The translations under genes and the position numbers were made by a program. Below the pieces are notes generated by a model. The model did no database searches. It was not told where the DNA came from and was given only the letters and a program-made list of their open reading frames with translations. From the NCBI GenBank assembly GCA_002104905.1, contig MCFE01000088.1:1-64000 (forward strand): a stretch of DNA of 64,000 nt, given 5' to 3'. Below are positions 1-11,625 of the stretch, piece by piece; position 1 is the first letter of the stretch; each line of letters opens with the position of its first letter. The DNA is from Basidiobolus meristosporus CBS 931.73. Its lineage: Eukaryota > Basidiobolomycota > Basidiobolomycetes > Basidiobolales > Basidiobolaceae.

Positions 1-118
1 TTGCTTAATTATGAGTATCAATTCTTATCACATTTCCCTTATCAATGTTGTTTGCATATCATTCATACCTCTCTTGCTACCCCTCTTCCCACTGAACAGT
101 GGCTTGAGTACAGAAGAA

Positions 119-810
119 CTATCATCTCTCCTTATTCACTTACCTACAAATTCCCCACAGCTACACACTCTTGTATCAAGGCTATAAAAATAGCACTGGC
201 TTCTTTGTTTCAACTGAAATAAAGATTTCACCTGTTGGTGACTGTCTCCCCACCTAACCCTATGAAAGTAGTATGAATACTTTTACATAGTTTTTACATA
301 ACAAGAATATAAAAAGGATCAAGAAAGGTCCCAAGAAGATTTGTGCAAAGTTGGGGGCTGTCTAGATAACTGTAAGAATTTTCATGTTCTGGGTACCTGA
401 TATTTTGGTGAAAATACTTTAAGTAAGTCCTGACTAGGAATTTGATCAGTTATTCTCTAAGAAATGTAGTTAATGATCTGAGTGACTAAGTTAGGTGAAT
501 ATTTAGGTGGAATTCCAAGTTCATACAACATTGGGAACTGGGGAGCTATCATTTCTTTTCATTTACTTATCTACTAATTCCCCTCAGCTGAACACCCTTC
601 TATCAAAGTTGCAAAAGTGGTGCTAGCTTCTTTGCTTCAACTGATATAAATAATTCACCTGATGGTGACTATTTCTCAATTGAGGTACCTGATGTTTTGA
701 CTATAATACTCAAAGTGAGTCCCATTAGGGAACTTGATCGGAATTCTCCGGGATTTGTAGGTAATGATTTTGATGACTAAGTTAGGTACATGATTTGGTG
801 TAACTACACA
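119..810. repeat. Degenerate tandem repeat unit with LTR-like tails
   Basis: Two diverged direct copies are visible. Bases 119-243 resemble 545-669, about 425 bp apart; both carry a block with CACAGCTACACA-like and TTTCAACTGA-like words. Each is followed by sequence resembling the Copia LTR of this window (267-535 and roughly 680-800, with words such as GTTCTGGGTACCTGAT and GACTAAGTTAGGT). I read this as two old fragments of a Copia-related element. No open frame is kept. Confidence 0.5.
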
Positions 811-1890
811 ATTTATAACAAATCCTCCTCAAATTCCAAATTGATTCTGCCCTTCTTCCAAGATACTAAATGAGCAACAATAGCAATCATCAGCGAGACA
901 TTGAGAAAGTTGCATATTGGAACTTCTAAGATGGGAAGCTTAGCCTAGAAAAGGGTAAAGATTTACAAAATGGTATCTGACTGAAACCTTGCCTCAGCCA
1001 TGCCAAACTAGTCTGAGAAGAGTCTGTAATAAAGTCATGTCAAGTTTGCCATCATCCCCTCTGTTCCTGTATGGTGCTACTGGAATCCTTAATAAGCCCC
1101 TATTTTATATGACCATCATGACTTTCTTGGCAGTAAGCACAAAGCAGGCTCCTACCTGTGATGTGACCAACTTCCTGAAAGAACAAGCTATTCACATCCT
1201 TAAAGATATCACTGGTGCTCCATTTGAAGAGCTTCGGAGTGATTCTGGAAGCTTGCAATAGGTTGTGGAAGAGTTCCACCAGCAACCTAATGCTTCAGCT
1301 TCTGAGTGCCCAAAGTTGATTGTGGTGTTTATGACCCGATTTATTACCATCATTGTTACTACCCAATCTGCACAGGTTGTATTACCATGAATCACATCAA
1401 TGAGAAAAATTGGTATTTTGGCCATTGACTCGGAGTTTGCATAGCTTAAGATTTATCAACCTAATTTGCACCATTGTAATTCCATGGCAAAATGAGCACG
1501 GGTATAGCTCCAAAGAGGTATAATGCAAAGTATATGGGAAATCCAGGCCACTTTTGGCTGATTTTTACCCATTTTTGTTGGCTCCGTTATTGATTACACA
1601 TTGTATGCTTAGCACCATATTTTTAGATCATCCTTGAATGTGTATCCATAAACGTACCAGATAGTTGGAATAGTCAATCTACATTTGAAGCAACCAAATA
1701 TACAACCAACTGTAAAAATAGGCAGTACGTCGCTATGATACATTAGGAGTCTAATGATGCATATGCAAGAGATGATGGTTGGGCTACCTGTGCTATGAAT
1801 ATACAAACACGTTAATTTCTTTATTTTACATATTATTTCTAAAATAACCACTTCATAGTAATGTTGCTAGGATATCATATAATAATGAGA
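811..1890. other. Gene-poor stretch, probable repeat debris
   Basis: No gene can be supported. A 90-codon open frame at 989-1261 continues past its stop with plausible amino-acid composition, which hints at a decayed coding fragment, but I recognise no motif. The remainder is AT-rich and featureless. Confidence 0.4.
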
Positions 1891-1892
1891 GT

Positions 1893-3462
1893 CTAGTTCT
1901 TTTGCTTGGCACCATTCAGCTCCTCTCCACCTCTATGTCTGGCCGTCAACTCCTCGATACTCTTACCCTTGGTCTCACGTACGAAGAAGAGAATTCCAAC
2001 GAATCCAACGGCGCAACAGCCTGCGAAAATCAAGAAGATGTAGCCGTTAATGGCATCCGAGACGGCTGGGAAAATGAGACCGATGACGAAGTTGGAAAGC
2101 CAATTGATGGCAAGGGCGGTACTGGAGGTGGCCGAGACTGCATTGGTAGGCATCAACTCGGTCATGATGAGGAAAGGCACTGGACCAAGTCCAACCGCAA
2201 AGAAGGCTACGAAAATAAAGACTGCAGCCACAAGGTTAGTAACCAGCACCTGCTTGATGTCACAGAATGAGCTACTTACTGGATGCAACGGTCAATCCGT
2301 CGTTATGGACCTCAAGACCGACACACATGAGAATATTGAAAATGGCAGAGCCGCCACTTGAGAGGAGAAGCAAGAACTTTCTACCCGAGCGATCAACGAG
2401 GACAACCGAGACAATGGTCATGAAAACGTTGAGTCCCATGAGTCCCACGGTGACGTACTTGGCCTTCTCATGGTAGATTTCTCCGAAGATGGAGGTGCAG
2501 TAGTACATGATACCGTTAATGCCGGACCATTGCTGGAGAGCGCCAAGACCAATGCAGATGATGAAGGGGAGTGTGCAATGCTTATCCTTGATGATCTCCA
2601 TGACACTCAGGTTTTTGGGAAGGTTCTTGGCCTCCTCACGAGCTTGAAGGATTTCTTGGAACTCAATCTCGATATCGGCATTGCCTCTCAGCTTCTGGAG
2701 TGAAGCCTTAGCCTCTTCGTTTCTGTTCATCGACACGAGGTAACGTGGGGTCTCAACGCACATCGGCATAAGGATGGCTTGGACAAGGCCGAAGGCTCCC
2801 ACGAGAGCAACCAACACTCTCCAACCGACCGAGGTGGCCATACCCAAACTCATGCATTCGACCACAAGGATACCGATGACAGTGTTGAACTGGTTGCAAG
2901 TACCGAAAGTACCACGGGTCTTGATGGGGGCCACTTCACCGATGTACGTGGGCAGGATGACAGCACCGTGACCGCAAGCAAACCCGATCAAGAAACGACC
3001 GCAAATCCACATACCGGGGTTAATGGACATGCCCATCAAAAGCCCGCCCAGCACGAAGAAGAAGTTGTTTCCGATCATAGCAAGGCGACGTCCGTACTTC
3101 TCCTGGGTGTAGCCGGCCAGCATACATCCAAAAGTGCCGCCAAGAGCTGAGTTGCCCACGGCGAAACCCCACAGCCAACTGCCCATATCGAAGCAATGAG
3201 GAAATCTACCATCAAGCTTGACATTGTTTGTGGGACAATTCCGGATAGAGTCAGAAGCTAGAAATCAAGTCAGAGAGATGAATAAAACCCCTCGCATAAA
3301 CAGTCACCGGGCGTACTTACTGATATTGGTGGATGAGGTGGTGAAACCACTGGAGAACATCACAATGCATGCAACCAGGGTACAAAAGAGGGCGAATGGA
3401 GGATAGCTGACGTTCCTAGAGTCATTGGGGCTTCTCCTTTCCTCGGACGCACTGGAGTCCAT
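1893..3462 (-). CDS. MFS sugar transporter (GLUT/hexose-type), copy 1
   Basis: Predicted plasma-membrane sugar porter, 482 residues from three exons: 3321-3462, 2280-3257 and 1893-2221. The frame holds through both junctions. Intron 3258-3320 has a GTAAGT donor and CTAG acceptor; intron 2222-2279 has GTAAGT, a perfect TACTAAC branch site and CAG. Seen motifs of the family: GRR after TM2, GRFLIGFACG in TM4, VETPRYL (the PESPRYL equivalent), QQWSGINGIMYY in TM7, DRSGRK after TM8, and ETKGKSIEEL at the C-terminus. The LRGNAD segment in the central loop resembles animal GLUT proteins more than the yeast Hxt proteins I remember. The start at 3462 gives a short acidic N-terminus before TM1. The product looks functional; the sugar is not knowable from sequence. 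Its twin lies at 6723-8292. Confidence 0.92.
2222..2279 (-). other. Intron 2 of transporter copy 1
   Basis: 58-nt intron with GTAAGT donor, TACTAAC branch site and CAG acceptor. Splicing it out is the only way I found to join the two long frames (GLTVAS to IFIFVAFFAVG). The same intron is present and essentially identical in copy 2 at 7052-7109. Confidence 0.9.
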
Positions 3463-5083
3463 GTTTCAAGTAGTTGATAGAGAGTTCTGAAGACGGTAGA
3501 GTAGATGTTTTTCTAAATTCCTTAGAAAAACTGCGTTGTTTGTCCTATACAAGGCGCCCGACTGGTGACTTATATTCACCCTTGGACACGAAAATCGTGG
3601 TATTTGAATTTCCGAGCAATAAATATGGAATAAAACATGCCACCCGTCTGGGTAACCAATTGGGCTAGGTTGTGATCGGAGATCAAAATCGGGCACGCCT
3701 CTCGGTATGCTTTCCTCTATATAGAGTATATATAACTTTTTATGCATGAAAAGGTTCTCATTTTGGCTCGGCCCAGTATGTTAAGTTTCACAAAGTAGCC
3801 AAAAAGGATATTATTATACTTTGTTAGTCAACGAGAGCCTATAGAATTTGTCGAGGATACCAACGTTTTAGGGCAGCTCTTATATATGGCATACCCCCTT
3901 TATACGCATTCTCTTACCATTGCAAGCAAGACGGCTCATGTGTGGATGCCACAAAAGTTATCTATACGAAAACGTGGACTCGTGTGGCTTTTTCTCCATA
4001 TCGAAACACACTGTTTCACCTTGCTACTTCTAGAAGGAGACAACTTTGGATACTCCGGAAGAGTATTAGGCCAACGTTGCAGAGTATCATGCCGCAAGTA
4101 CATAGCCTAGAATTTCTAGCCCTTCTGGGGGTGCGCTTTCCCCGTGAGATGAATACGGTATGATCTTTAGAAATTTCTCCAAGTCATATGATATGATGGA
4201 ACTGCCCTAACTTCAGTAAATAGAGAACTCCACTTGAAATGCCATCCCAGTCTTACAGACACTTCAATAATTTCAAAGCCCATTGAAACAACTCGGCCGA
4301 TAATAAAAATCCACATTCCGATCGGTAGTATCCATACTGCCTAGTCAAAGGAATTCAAGCGCAGACGATGAGATAAAGTCAGAGTTGAGGTGAACGTATG
4401 GATTTTCTTCCGGATCACGTTGATTATAATGGGATGCTGGACCAAATGAACCCTCGTGAGCCACCACAAGTCTGCTCATGGCATCACTTTGGCATTTGAA
4501 TGTAGGTGTGTGAACTAGTGGTGTATAGAAAATTTCGGTATCTAGATCGGTGGCTAAAGGCCGATTAATTTAAGTTCTGGACATCTCCAGTGATAGCCAA
4601 CTCCTCAACACCAAAAATTATTTATACGTGATTCGTCCCAAATAGGGAATAATCTTGCTCAGAATGATTATCGGGGACGTTTACCGAGGGAATTTATTGG
4701 TCCACCAGGTGTTGTCTTATTTCCATAATTCTCATCTAATGGCAATTCGGTTCTGGAATAGTCAGTTCTGATGTCTTTTGGTTGTTAGTAGCAACAATGA
4801 GGGCTTACAGGGCTGTATCCCTAAAGCTAGACGAACTGTTTCACTAGAATCGGTAGCCAAATAAACCCGCTTTGACCACCTCTTATCAACGAGACTGCAC
4901 ATAGGCTACCTACTATATCATATATCCCAAATAACTCTCGATTAGGATTGGCCAGCATTATTTTCTCTAATTTTAGTATTATACACAAGGTTCATATAAT
5001 CATCATGCCAACTATATTCAACTGAATGGCTCCATTAAGATGAGGTAAATATCATTTATTGAGGATTTCAAGATGGACCAAAG
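3463..5083. other. Intergenic; diverged promoter of transporter copy 1
   Basis: No gene seen. Roughly 3463-4010 aligns with 8293-8860 upstream of the second transporter. Shared words include GGGCTAGGTTGTGATCGGAG, TGTGGATGCCACAA and ACGAAAACGT, but many substitutions and gaps separate the two. It is therefore an old duplicated promoter. The rest, to the reductase gene, shows nothing recognisable. Confidence 0.6.
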
Positions 5084-5977
5084 TTAACCAACAGTGATTT
5101 GAAGCTTCTCAATAAAATCGTGAACTGTAGCAGGCTTGAGGTCAGGGAATCTGGCGATATCGTTGATCTTTTGAAAAGTATACCCGGAGCAAAGAAACCT
5201 TTTCAATTCTTCAACGAAGGCCGCGTATTCGTTTTGGAAGGTTGTCTGGTTGAGAATGGCAATCGCCTCCTGCGCTGTTTGGTAAGTAACTTCAAGTTTC
5301 GTGTTGTGTGTTCTTTCAATATCAAGTACGACCTCATTTAAGCTTTTGGTGTCTGCGGAAAAGTTGACCTCTTGGTTTCTAGTAGCCGGGTTGGCAAGAA
5401 CAGCTGCGACATACTCCCCCACATCGTGACGATTCGACCAGGATACCAGTGCATTTCCATCACCCACAAGGGTCACACGTTTGCTGACGAGATCGAAACC
5501 AAGCTCGGGTACGAGTGTGGTGTCGGTAAACATTCCAGCGTTAATGAATGTCCACGAAATGATGTCTTCGTGACTGATCAACTTCTCTCGAATATCATTT
5601 TTGGGGGTCAACTCAACGTCGTACATGATTTGAAACTCGGACTTGATATCCCCGAGACCGCGAAGATCGACTCCGTACTCTGAAGGTAGAAATCGCTTAA
5701 CACCAGCCTCAATCGCTGCATCAATCAGTTGGAGTTGTCCATCGAGGATAGCTGCCCCCGAGATTGCAGAGACGACTGCGTCGATTCCTCGAAGCGCCTC
5801 CACCAGATTGGCATGGTTATGGTAGTCAACAACCACTATTTTGACGCCTGGTATACTGATGCCTTCACTTCGGGTTAAAACGGTCACTTGATAGTTGTTA
5901 CGAACAAGAGCCTCAGTAATGAACTTCCCAATGCCACCGTTTCCGCCTGCGACTGCAACTGTAGTGATTTGACTCAT
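5084..5977 (-). CDS. NmrA-like / isoflavone-reductase-like NAD(P)-binding protein
   Basis: Intronless frame of 297 residues. The N-terminus forms a beta strand followed by the dinucleotide-binding turn GGNGGIGKF (about residues 11-19), then a second strand ending in TRSE, typical of NADPH-preferring atypical short-chain dehydrogenases of the NmrA/PCBER group. Further family-like blocks are VDYHNHANLVEALRGIDAVV and RFLPSEYGVD. Length is normal for the family (about 300). Members either reduce phenylpropanoid-type substrates or act as redox-sensing regulators; nothing here decides between these. It sits between the two transporter copies and points the same way, so it may have been caught inside the duplication or have been there before it. 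The ATG at 5977 places the nucleotide fold at the very N-terminus, as expected. Confidence 0.85.
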   Translation of the reverse strand: MSQITTVAVAGGNGGIGKFITEALVRNNYQVTVLTRSEGISIPGVKIVVVDYHNHANLVEALRGIDAVVSAISGAAILDGQLQLIDAAIEAGVKRFLPSEYGVDLRGLGDIKSEFQIMYDVELTPKNDIREKLISHEDIISWTFINAGMFTDTTLVPELGFDLVSKRVTLVGDGNALVSWSNRHDVGEYVAAVLANPATRNQEVNFSADTKSLNEVVLDIERTHNTKLEVTYQTAQEAIAILNQTTFQNEYAAFVEELKRFLCSGYTFQKINDIARFPDLKPATVHDFIEKLQITVG

Positions 5978-6722
5978 GATACTTTGTTTCTTGGCATGCT
6001 TTTCACATGCAGCTTATATGGATTCGAAGAGTGGTCGATTAGTAATTTGGATTAGTCCTTTGTCTACTTTGGCGGGAAAACTGGTTTATCCGTTGCATGA
6101 AACATGGCTTCGGTGTAGGGATTTATCATTCATCTGATGTATGATCTCATGAACGATAGTTTCGATATTAGTAATGGCGCCTCTCTTCTACTACGGATAC
6201 TTGGATGTGGCTTAGTAGACAGCTGTAAACGACTCAATGAACACGGCCGTATATTGAGCTGTTAATACCCACTTCGATATATATGACCAATACCTTTGAC
6301 TCCTCTATTAGATTGCCGTTACACCCAATATTGTTCAAGTAGTTGGTTTAGCACTTGGCGTATTGATCATTCTTAGGCATCACTTTACAATGTTATGCAA
6401 TGGTAGGTGATCAATCCAACATGCTCATTTTGTAGTTGATTCATTAGCTTACTAATCAAGCCATCAACGTGTAAGTGCAAGATTAAAAGCGGCAAAAGGA
6501 GTGTACATGCAATCTGAGCAATTCGAGTGAGCAGATACCATATTAAGTTCACATCCAACAACAAGGTAGTGCAACATATTGACGATAGGCGAGATTTATT
6601 TTACAAATTAATTCCAAAATATGACATAGTGAGCGAGAGTAATGGTATTCTGATAATAAGTTATATCCAAGTAAGAACAGCTCAATGTGTTGCGATGTCT
6701 AGTTCTATAGGCGATGTGGTGC
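5978..6722. other. Intergenic, no gene seen
   Basis: Holds the upstream region of the reductase gene and the 3' flank of transporter copy 2. No supported frame, RNA gene or repeat. The 3' flank of copy 2 does not resemble the 3' flank of copy 1, because identity stops at the stop codon. Confidence 0.5.
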
Positions 6723-8292
6723 CTAGTTCTTCTGCTTGGCACCATTCAGCTCCTCTCCACCTCTATGTCTGGCCGTCAACTCCTCGATACTCTTACCCTT
6801 GGTCTCACGTACGAAGAAGAGAATTCCAACGAATCCAACGGCGCAACAGCCGGCGAAAATCAAGAAGATGTAGCCGTTAATGGCATCCGAGACGGCTGGG
6901 AAAATGAGACCGATGACGAAGTTGGAAAGCCAATTGATGGCAAGGGCGGTACTGGAGGTGGCCGAGACTGCATTGGTAGGCATCAACTCGGTCATGATGA
7001 GGAAAGGCACTGGACCAAGTCCAACCGCAAAGAAGGCTACGAAGATAAAGACTGCAGCCACAAGGTTAGTAACCAGCACCTGCTTGATGTCACAGAATGA
7101 GCTACTTACTGGATGCAACGGTCAATCCGTCGTTATGGACCTCAAGACCGACACACATGAGAATATTGAAAATGGCAGAGCCGCCACTTGAGAGCAGGAG
7201 CAAGAACTTTCTACCCGAGCGATCAACGAGGACAACCGAGACAATGGTCATGAAAACGTTGAGTCCCATGAGTCCCACGGTGACGTACTTGGCCTTCTCA
7301 TGGTAGATTTCTCCGAAGATGGAGGTGCAGTAGTACATGATACCGTTAATGCCGGACCATTGCTGGAGAGCGCCAAGACCAATGCAGATGATGAAGGGGA
7401 GTGTGCAATGCTTATCCTTGATGATCTCCATGACACTCAGGTTTTTGGGAAGGTTCTTGGCCTCCTCACGAGCTTGAAGGATTTCTTGGAACTCAATCTC
7501 GATATCGGCATTGCCTCTCAGCTTCTGGAGTGAAGCCTTAGCCTCTTCGTTTCTGTTCATCGACACGAGGTAACGTGGGGTCTCAACGCACATCGGCATA
7601 AGGATGGCTTGGACAAGGCCGAAGGCTCCCACGAGAGCAACCAACACTCTCCAACCGACCGAGGTGGCCATACCCAAACTCATGCATTCGACCACAAGGA
7701 TACCGATGACAGTGTTGAACTGGTTGCAAGTACCGAAAGTACCACGGGTCTTGATGGGGGCCACTTCACCGATGTACGTGGGCAGGATGACAGCACCGTG
7801 ACCGCAAGCAAATCCGATCAAGAAACGACCGCAAATCCACATACCGGGGTTAATGGACATGCCCATCAAAAGCCCGCCCAGCACGAAGAAGAAGTTGTTT
7901 CCGATCATGGCGAGGCGACGTCCGTACTTCTCCTGGGTGTAGCCGGCCAGCATACATCCAAAAGTGCCGCCAAGAGCTGAGTTGCCCACGGCGAAACCCC
8001 ACAGCCAGCTGCCCATATCGAAGCAATGAGGAAATCTACCATCAAGCTTGACATTGTTTGTGGGACAATTCCGGATAGAGTCAGAAGCTAGAAATCAAGT
8101 CAGAGAGATGAATAAAACCCCTCGCATAAACAGTCACCGGGCGTACTTACTGATATTGGTGGATGAGGTGGTGAAACCACTGGAGAACATCACAATGCAT
8201 GCAACCAGGGTACAAAAGAGGGCGAATGGAGGATAGCTGACGTTCCTAGAGTCATTGGGGCTTCTCCTTTCCTCAGACGCACTGGAGTCCAT
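6723..8292 (-). CDS. MFS sugar transporter (GLUT/hexose-type), copy 2
   Basis: Direct copy of the gene at 1893-3462, shifted by 4830 bases. Exons are 8151-8292, 7110-8087 and 6723-7051; introns 8088-8150 and 7052-7109 use the same splice sites and TACTAAC branch site. The 482-residue product appears identical to copy 1; the few nucleotide changes I noticed are silent or intronic. Motifs (GRR, VETPRYL, QQWSGINGIMYY, ETKGKSIEEL) are intact, so both genes should make active transporters. The promoter (8293 upward) is clearly related to that of copy 1 but much more diverged than the gene body, so the two may be expressed differently while making the same protein. Substrate unknown. Confidence 0.92.
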
Positions 8293-10068
8293 GTTTCAAG
8301 TAGTTGATAGAGAGTTCCGAAGTCGGTAAAATGTTTGGCTTTCTAAATTCCTCAGAAAACCTGTTGCTTGTTGGGATTGAGGGGTTCGACGGGCGACTTT
8401 TATTTCTTCGTTGACTAGGATGTCCTGGTATTTGAATTCCCGAATGATCATTTTGGTTGGAATCATGTCGTCGTCGCGGTTGTGACTTGGGCTAGGTTGT
8501 GATCGGAGATCTAAATCGGGCTCACCTCTCTTTTTGCCAAACTCTATATGGTAGTCTCTTCGCCCCATATAGAGCACATCTATCTTGATATGGAAATTAT
8601 AGCACCTATTTAATGTGGCTTTCGTTTTCAAAAACCACCCAAAAGTATCTCGACATACCTCCTTTGTCAGGAAAAGAGTCCATTGGTTGGGTTATTGATA
8701 CCAAAGAGTCGTTAAAATTCCTTTGTACGGAATAACCGCTTGATACGCATTCGATTACCATCACCAACATAAGGCAGCACATTGTGTGGATGCCACAATA
8801 CTTATCTACACGAAAACGTAGATCTGTGTGGGCCATTCTCTCCAGATACAGACATACTGTTTCAGTTGTTTACTCGGGGAAGGGGAATATTAGCACTGAT
8901 GGTTTGAAGGTCCAATAGTGCCAAGTCTCGCCAAGCCTGGATTTGCCAGCGTCTCCGGGATTTTGCTCTTCTAACCATAGGGCAAGACAAGTGTCTACCT
9001 TGAAATTTCATCGGGCCACGGTATATGACGGTATAAACACAGATCCCCGTTTGAGGAAGGCCGTTGGTGGATTTGCCTCATTGGTAGAACAGCCAAGCCT
9101 CCTTGGAGAAACAACCGTATTTAGCCTTAGGTTTCGGAGCTTATGGTCATTCTGGTATAATCAATTTTCCAAATATGGCATGCTTATGTGGAAAGTCTTC
9201 CCAAGAATCTTCATTAAGATCACGAGGCGCGAATCTAGAGCTATGCCAACTTCGATTGGGTTTTTTTTGACACGCTGACTAGAGCTGAACTTGATTTTCA
9301 GTAAATCTCCACTAATTAATATAATAGAAGTGGGTGCGTGGATTCGGATTTGGGCTTGGATAATATCCATGTATAGAATGATTCAAAGTACTCCAGAGTT
9401 GGGTTGGATTTACTGGATTTGGGCTACCCACTTTGGAACAGGTCAGATAGAGATATACATGTTCACTCTAATTTCGCTCACCAAACAGTTATTGGATGTC
9501 TTAATGACCCTAGCAAAACATTCAGCAACCATTCAGTAGCTTCAGGGTACGAACACCATTGAAAGCCGGTAGGCTGCTGTATAGTATTTCTATAAATAGA
9601 GATAGCAAGGGGTGAGTTCTACATGGGTGGTCATGTAAAGATCTTCAACGTCCCCACTTGGCCAAATTACTTCCAGCTATAAAAACACGTATATGAATAA
9701 TTCAGTAGAACACAAACCCGGTAATCTGGCTGATTGGTGATGCAAACTGATATTTGAACTTCGCCCAGTAGGCTCTATCACAATTAACAAACAGATTATA
9801 AAAACGGAGTAATTTGGTACAAAGCTCTTGTTTGATAAGCCGGAAATGAACTTGAACACTACATTGATTTTTGATGATGTTGTAGCAATTATTCAGTTTG
9901 ACACCTAAATCTTCCATGTATCTCAAGTTTGTATTTCGCAAATTGCTACATTATGGATTAGCCAATTTCTATTATATAAAATATAGAAAGTTAAGGAAGT
10001 TTCCGGCCTGGTCCAAATGATGCCAAACATTGTGCACTGCTTCCCAAGACCCTTTTCGAAGTATTATA
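8293..10068. other. Long intergenic stretch; diverged promoter of transporter copy 2
   Basis: The first ~570 bases are the diverged homologue of the copy 1 promoter (see 3463-5083). Several small open frames exist (for example 8943-9278), but none has a recognisable motif or good start context. Nothing else seen up to the first LTR near 10069. Confidence 0.5.
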
Positions 10069-10413
10069 TGTTGTAGATATTGTAATTACACCCAAATATT
10101 CACCCAAACTAGTCACTGAGATCATTGTCTACAAATCTTAGAGAATACTGACCAAATTCTTTTTTGGAATATACTTGCAACATTTTCACCAAAATATCAG
10201 GTACCCAGAACATTGGATATTGATAAGTTGTCCAAACAGCCCCACACTTTGCACATATGCTCTTGGGACTTTCCTAGGTATTTTCAATGTGTTTTTTTTT
10301 GCCAAGACCATGAAAAATATAAACACTACTTTTACATTCATTAAACCATCAAGTGAAAACCACATAAACCACTTGTTCTCTCTATTACTTCCAGTGTTTC
10401 CAAGACTCTTACA
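10069..10413 (+). repeat. Copia-family LTR, diverged, plus orientation
   Basis: Begins TGTTGTAG and ends near CTCTTACAAGA, aligning along its length with the inverse of the minus-strand LTRs at 11265-11614 and 15602-15951. Several indels and substitutions mark it as old. It forms an imperfect inverted pair with the LTR at 10469-10812, separated by about 55 bases. Confidence 0.7.
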
Positions 10414-10468
10414 AGATTATAATCATTACTTAAGCAGAGTTTGCTTACTCCATAAAGCAAGTGTATAT

Positions 10469-10880
10469 CTGATGTAAAAGTCTTGGAAGCACTGGAAGTA
10501 ATAGAGAGAACAAGTGGATTATGTGGTTTTCACTTAAGATTTATTAAATGTAAGAGTAGTATTTAAGCTTTAGATGGCCTTGGCAAAAAAAACGTTGAAA
10601 ATACCTAGGAAAGTCACAAGAGCATGTGTGCAAAGTGTAGGGCTGTTTGGACAGCTCTGAGAGACTTATGTTCTGAGTACTTGATATTTTTGTGAAAATA
10701 TTTCAAATAAATTCCAACACAGAATTTGGTCAGTACTCTCTAAGACTTGTAGGTAACAATCTAAGTGACTATGTTAGGTGCATATTTAGGTGAAATTACC
10801 AATTTTGCAACACTCCCACTCAACTAAATGCTCATACAGACTAGTTCTAATTTCTATCTTTGATATTCAATTTATTGCAA
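10469..10880 (-). repeat. Copia-family LTR plus end of pol, diverged, minus orientation
   Basis: LTR from about 10469 to the ACA at 10812, followed by a CTCCCACTCA polypurine-tract complement and about 65 bases matching the 3' end of the Copia pol gene (compare 11615-11680). It is the truncated 3' end of an old minus-strand element. Confidence 0.65.
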
Positions 10881-11264
10881 TATTTGGAGGAGTATTGGAA
10901 GTGATGTGGAGAACTAGAGGATTTACATGTTATTCACTTTTAGATTTATTGATCAAAAGTATGATATTTATGTTGTAAAAATTCGTATTTCCACCTAAAT
11001 ATTCACCTGACTTAGTCACTTAGATTATTACCTTTATATCCTAGAAGAATAATGACCAAATTCCTTGTCGGGATTTACTTAGAATATTTTCACCAAAATA
11101 CCAGGTACCCAGAACATGAAAATTTGATAAGTTGTCCAAACAGCCCCAAACTTTGCACACATGTTCTTGGGACCTTCCTTAACCTATTCTACATGTTTGT
11201 AATGCCAAGACCAGGTAAAAGTATAAATATTACTTTTACATTCAATAAATCATTAAGTGAAAAC

Positions 11265-11614
11265 TGTTGTAAGAGTCTTGGAGATATTGGAAGTGATTTG
11301 GAGAACAAGTAGATTATGTAGTTTTCACTTAATGATTTATTGAATGTAAAAGTAGTATTTATACTTTTACATGGTCTTGGCATTACAAACACGTAGAATA
11401 GGTTAAGGAAGGTCCCAAGAACATGTGTGCAAAGTTTGGGGCTGTTTGGACAACTTTGAGAATTTTCATGTTCTGGGTACTTGGTATTTTGGTGAAAATA
11501 TTCTAAGTAAATCCCGACAAGGAATTTGGTCAGTATTCTCTAGGATTTGAAGGTGATGATCTAAGTGACTAAGTTAGGTGAATATTTAGGTGGAAAATAC
11601 GAATTTTTACAACA
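11265..11614 (-). repeat. 3' LTR of Copia element 1
   Basis: 350 bp. On the minus strand it begins TGTTGTAAAAATTC and ends CTTACAACA. Reads as identical to the 5' LTR at 15602-15951. Confidence 0.93.
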
Positions 11615-11625
11615 CTCCCACTCAG

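Noticed and set aside
989-1261. 90-codon frame that stays suggestive past its stop
   Set aside because: No recognisable motif; likely part of decayed repeat sequence.
2244-2279. A 30-nt intron ending at the first CAG (AAGCAG) in the transporter
   Set aside because: It would leave the frame running into a stop. The 58-nt intron with TACTAAC restores the conserved transporter frame.
1902-3150. Several antisense frames over the transporter genes (also at 6714-7980)
   Set aside because: They mirror the transporter coding sequence and recur in both copies only because the DNA is duplicated; composition is unlike real proteins.
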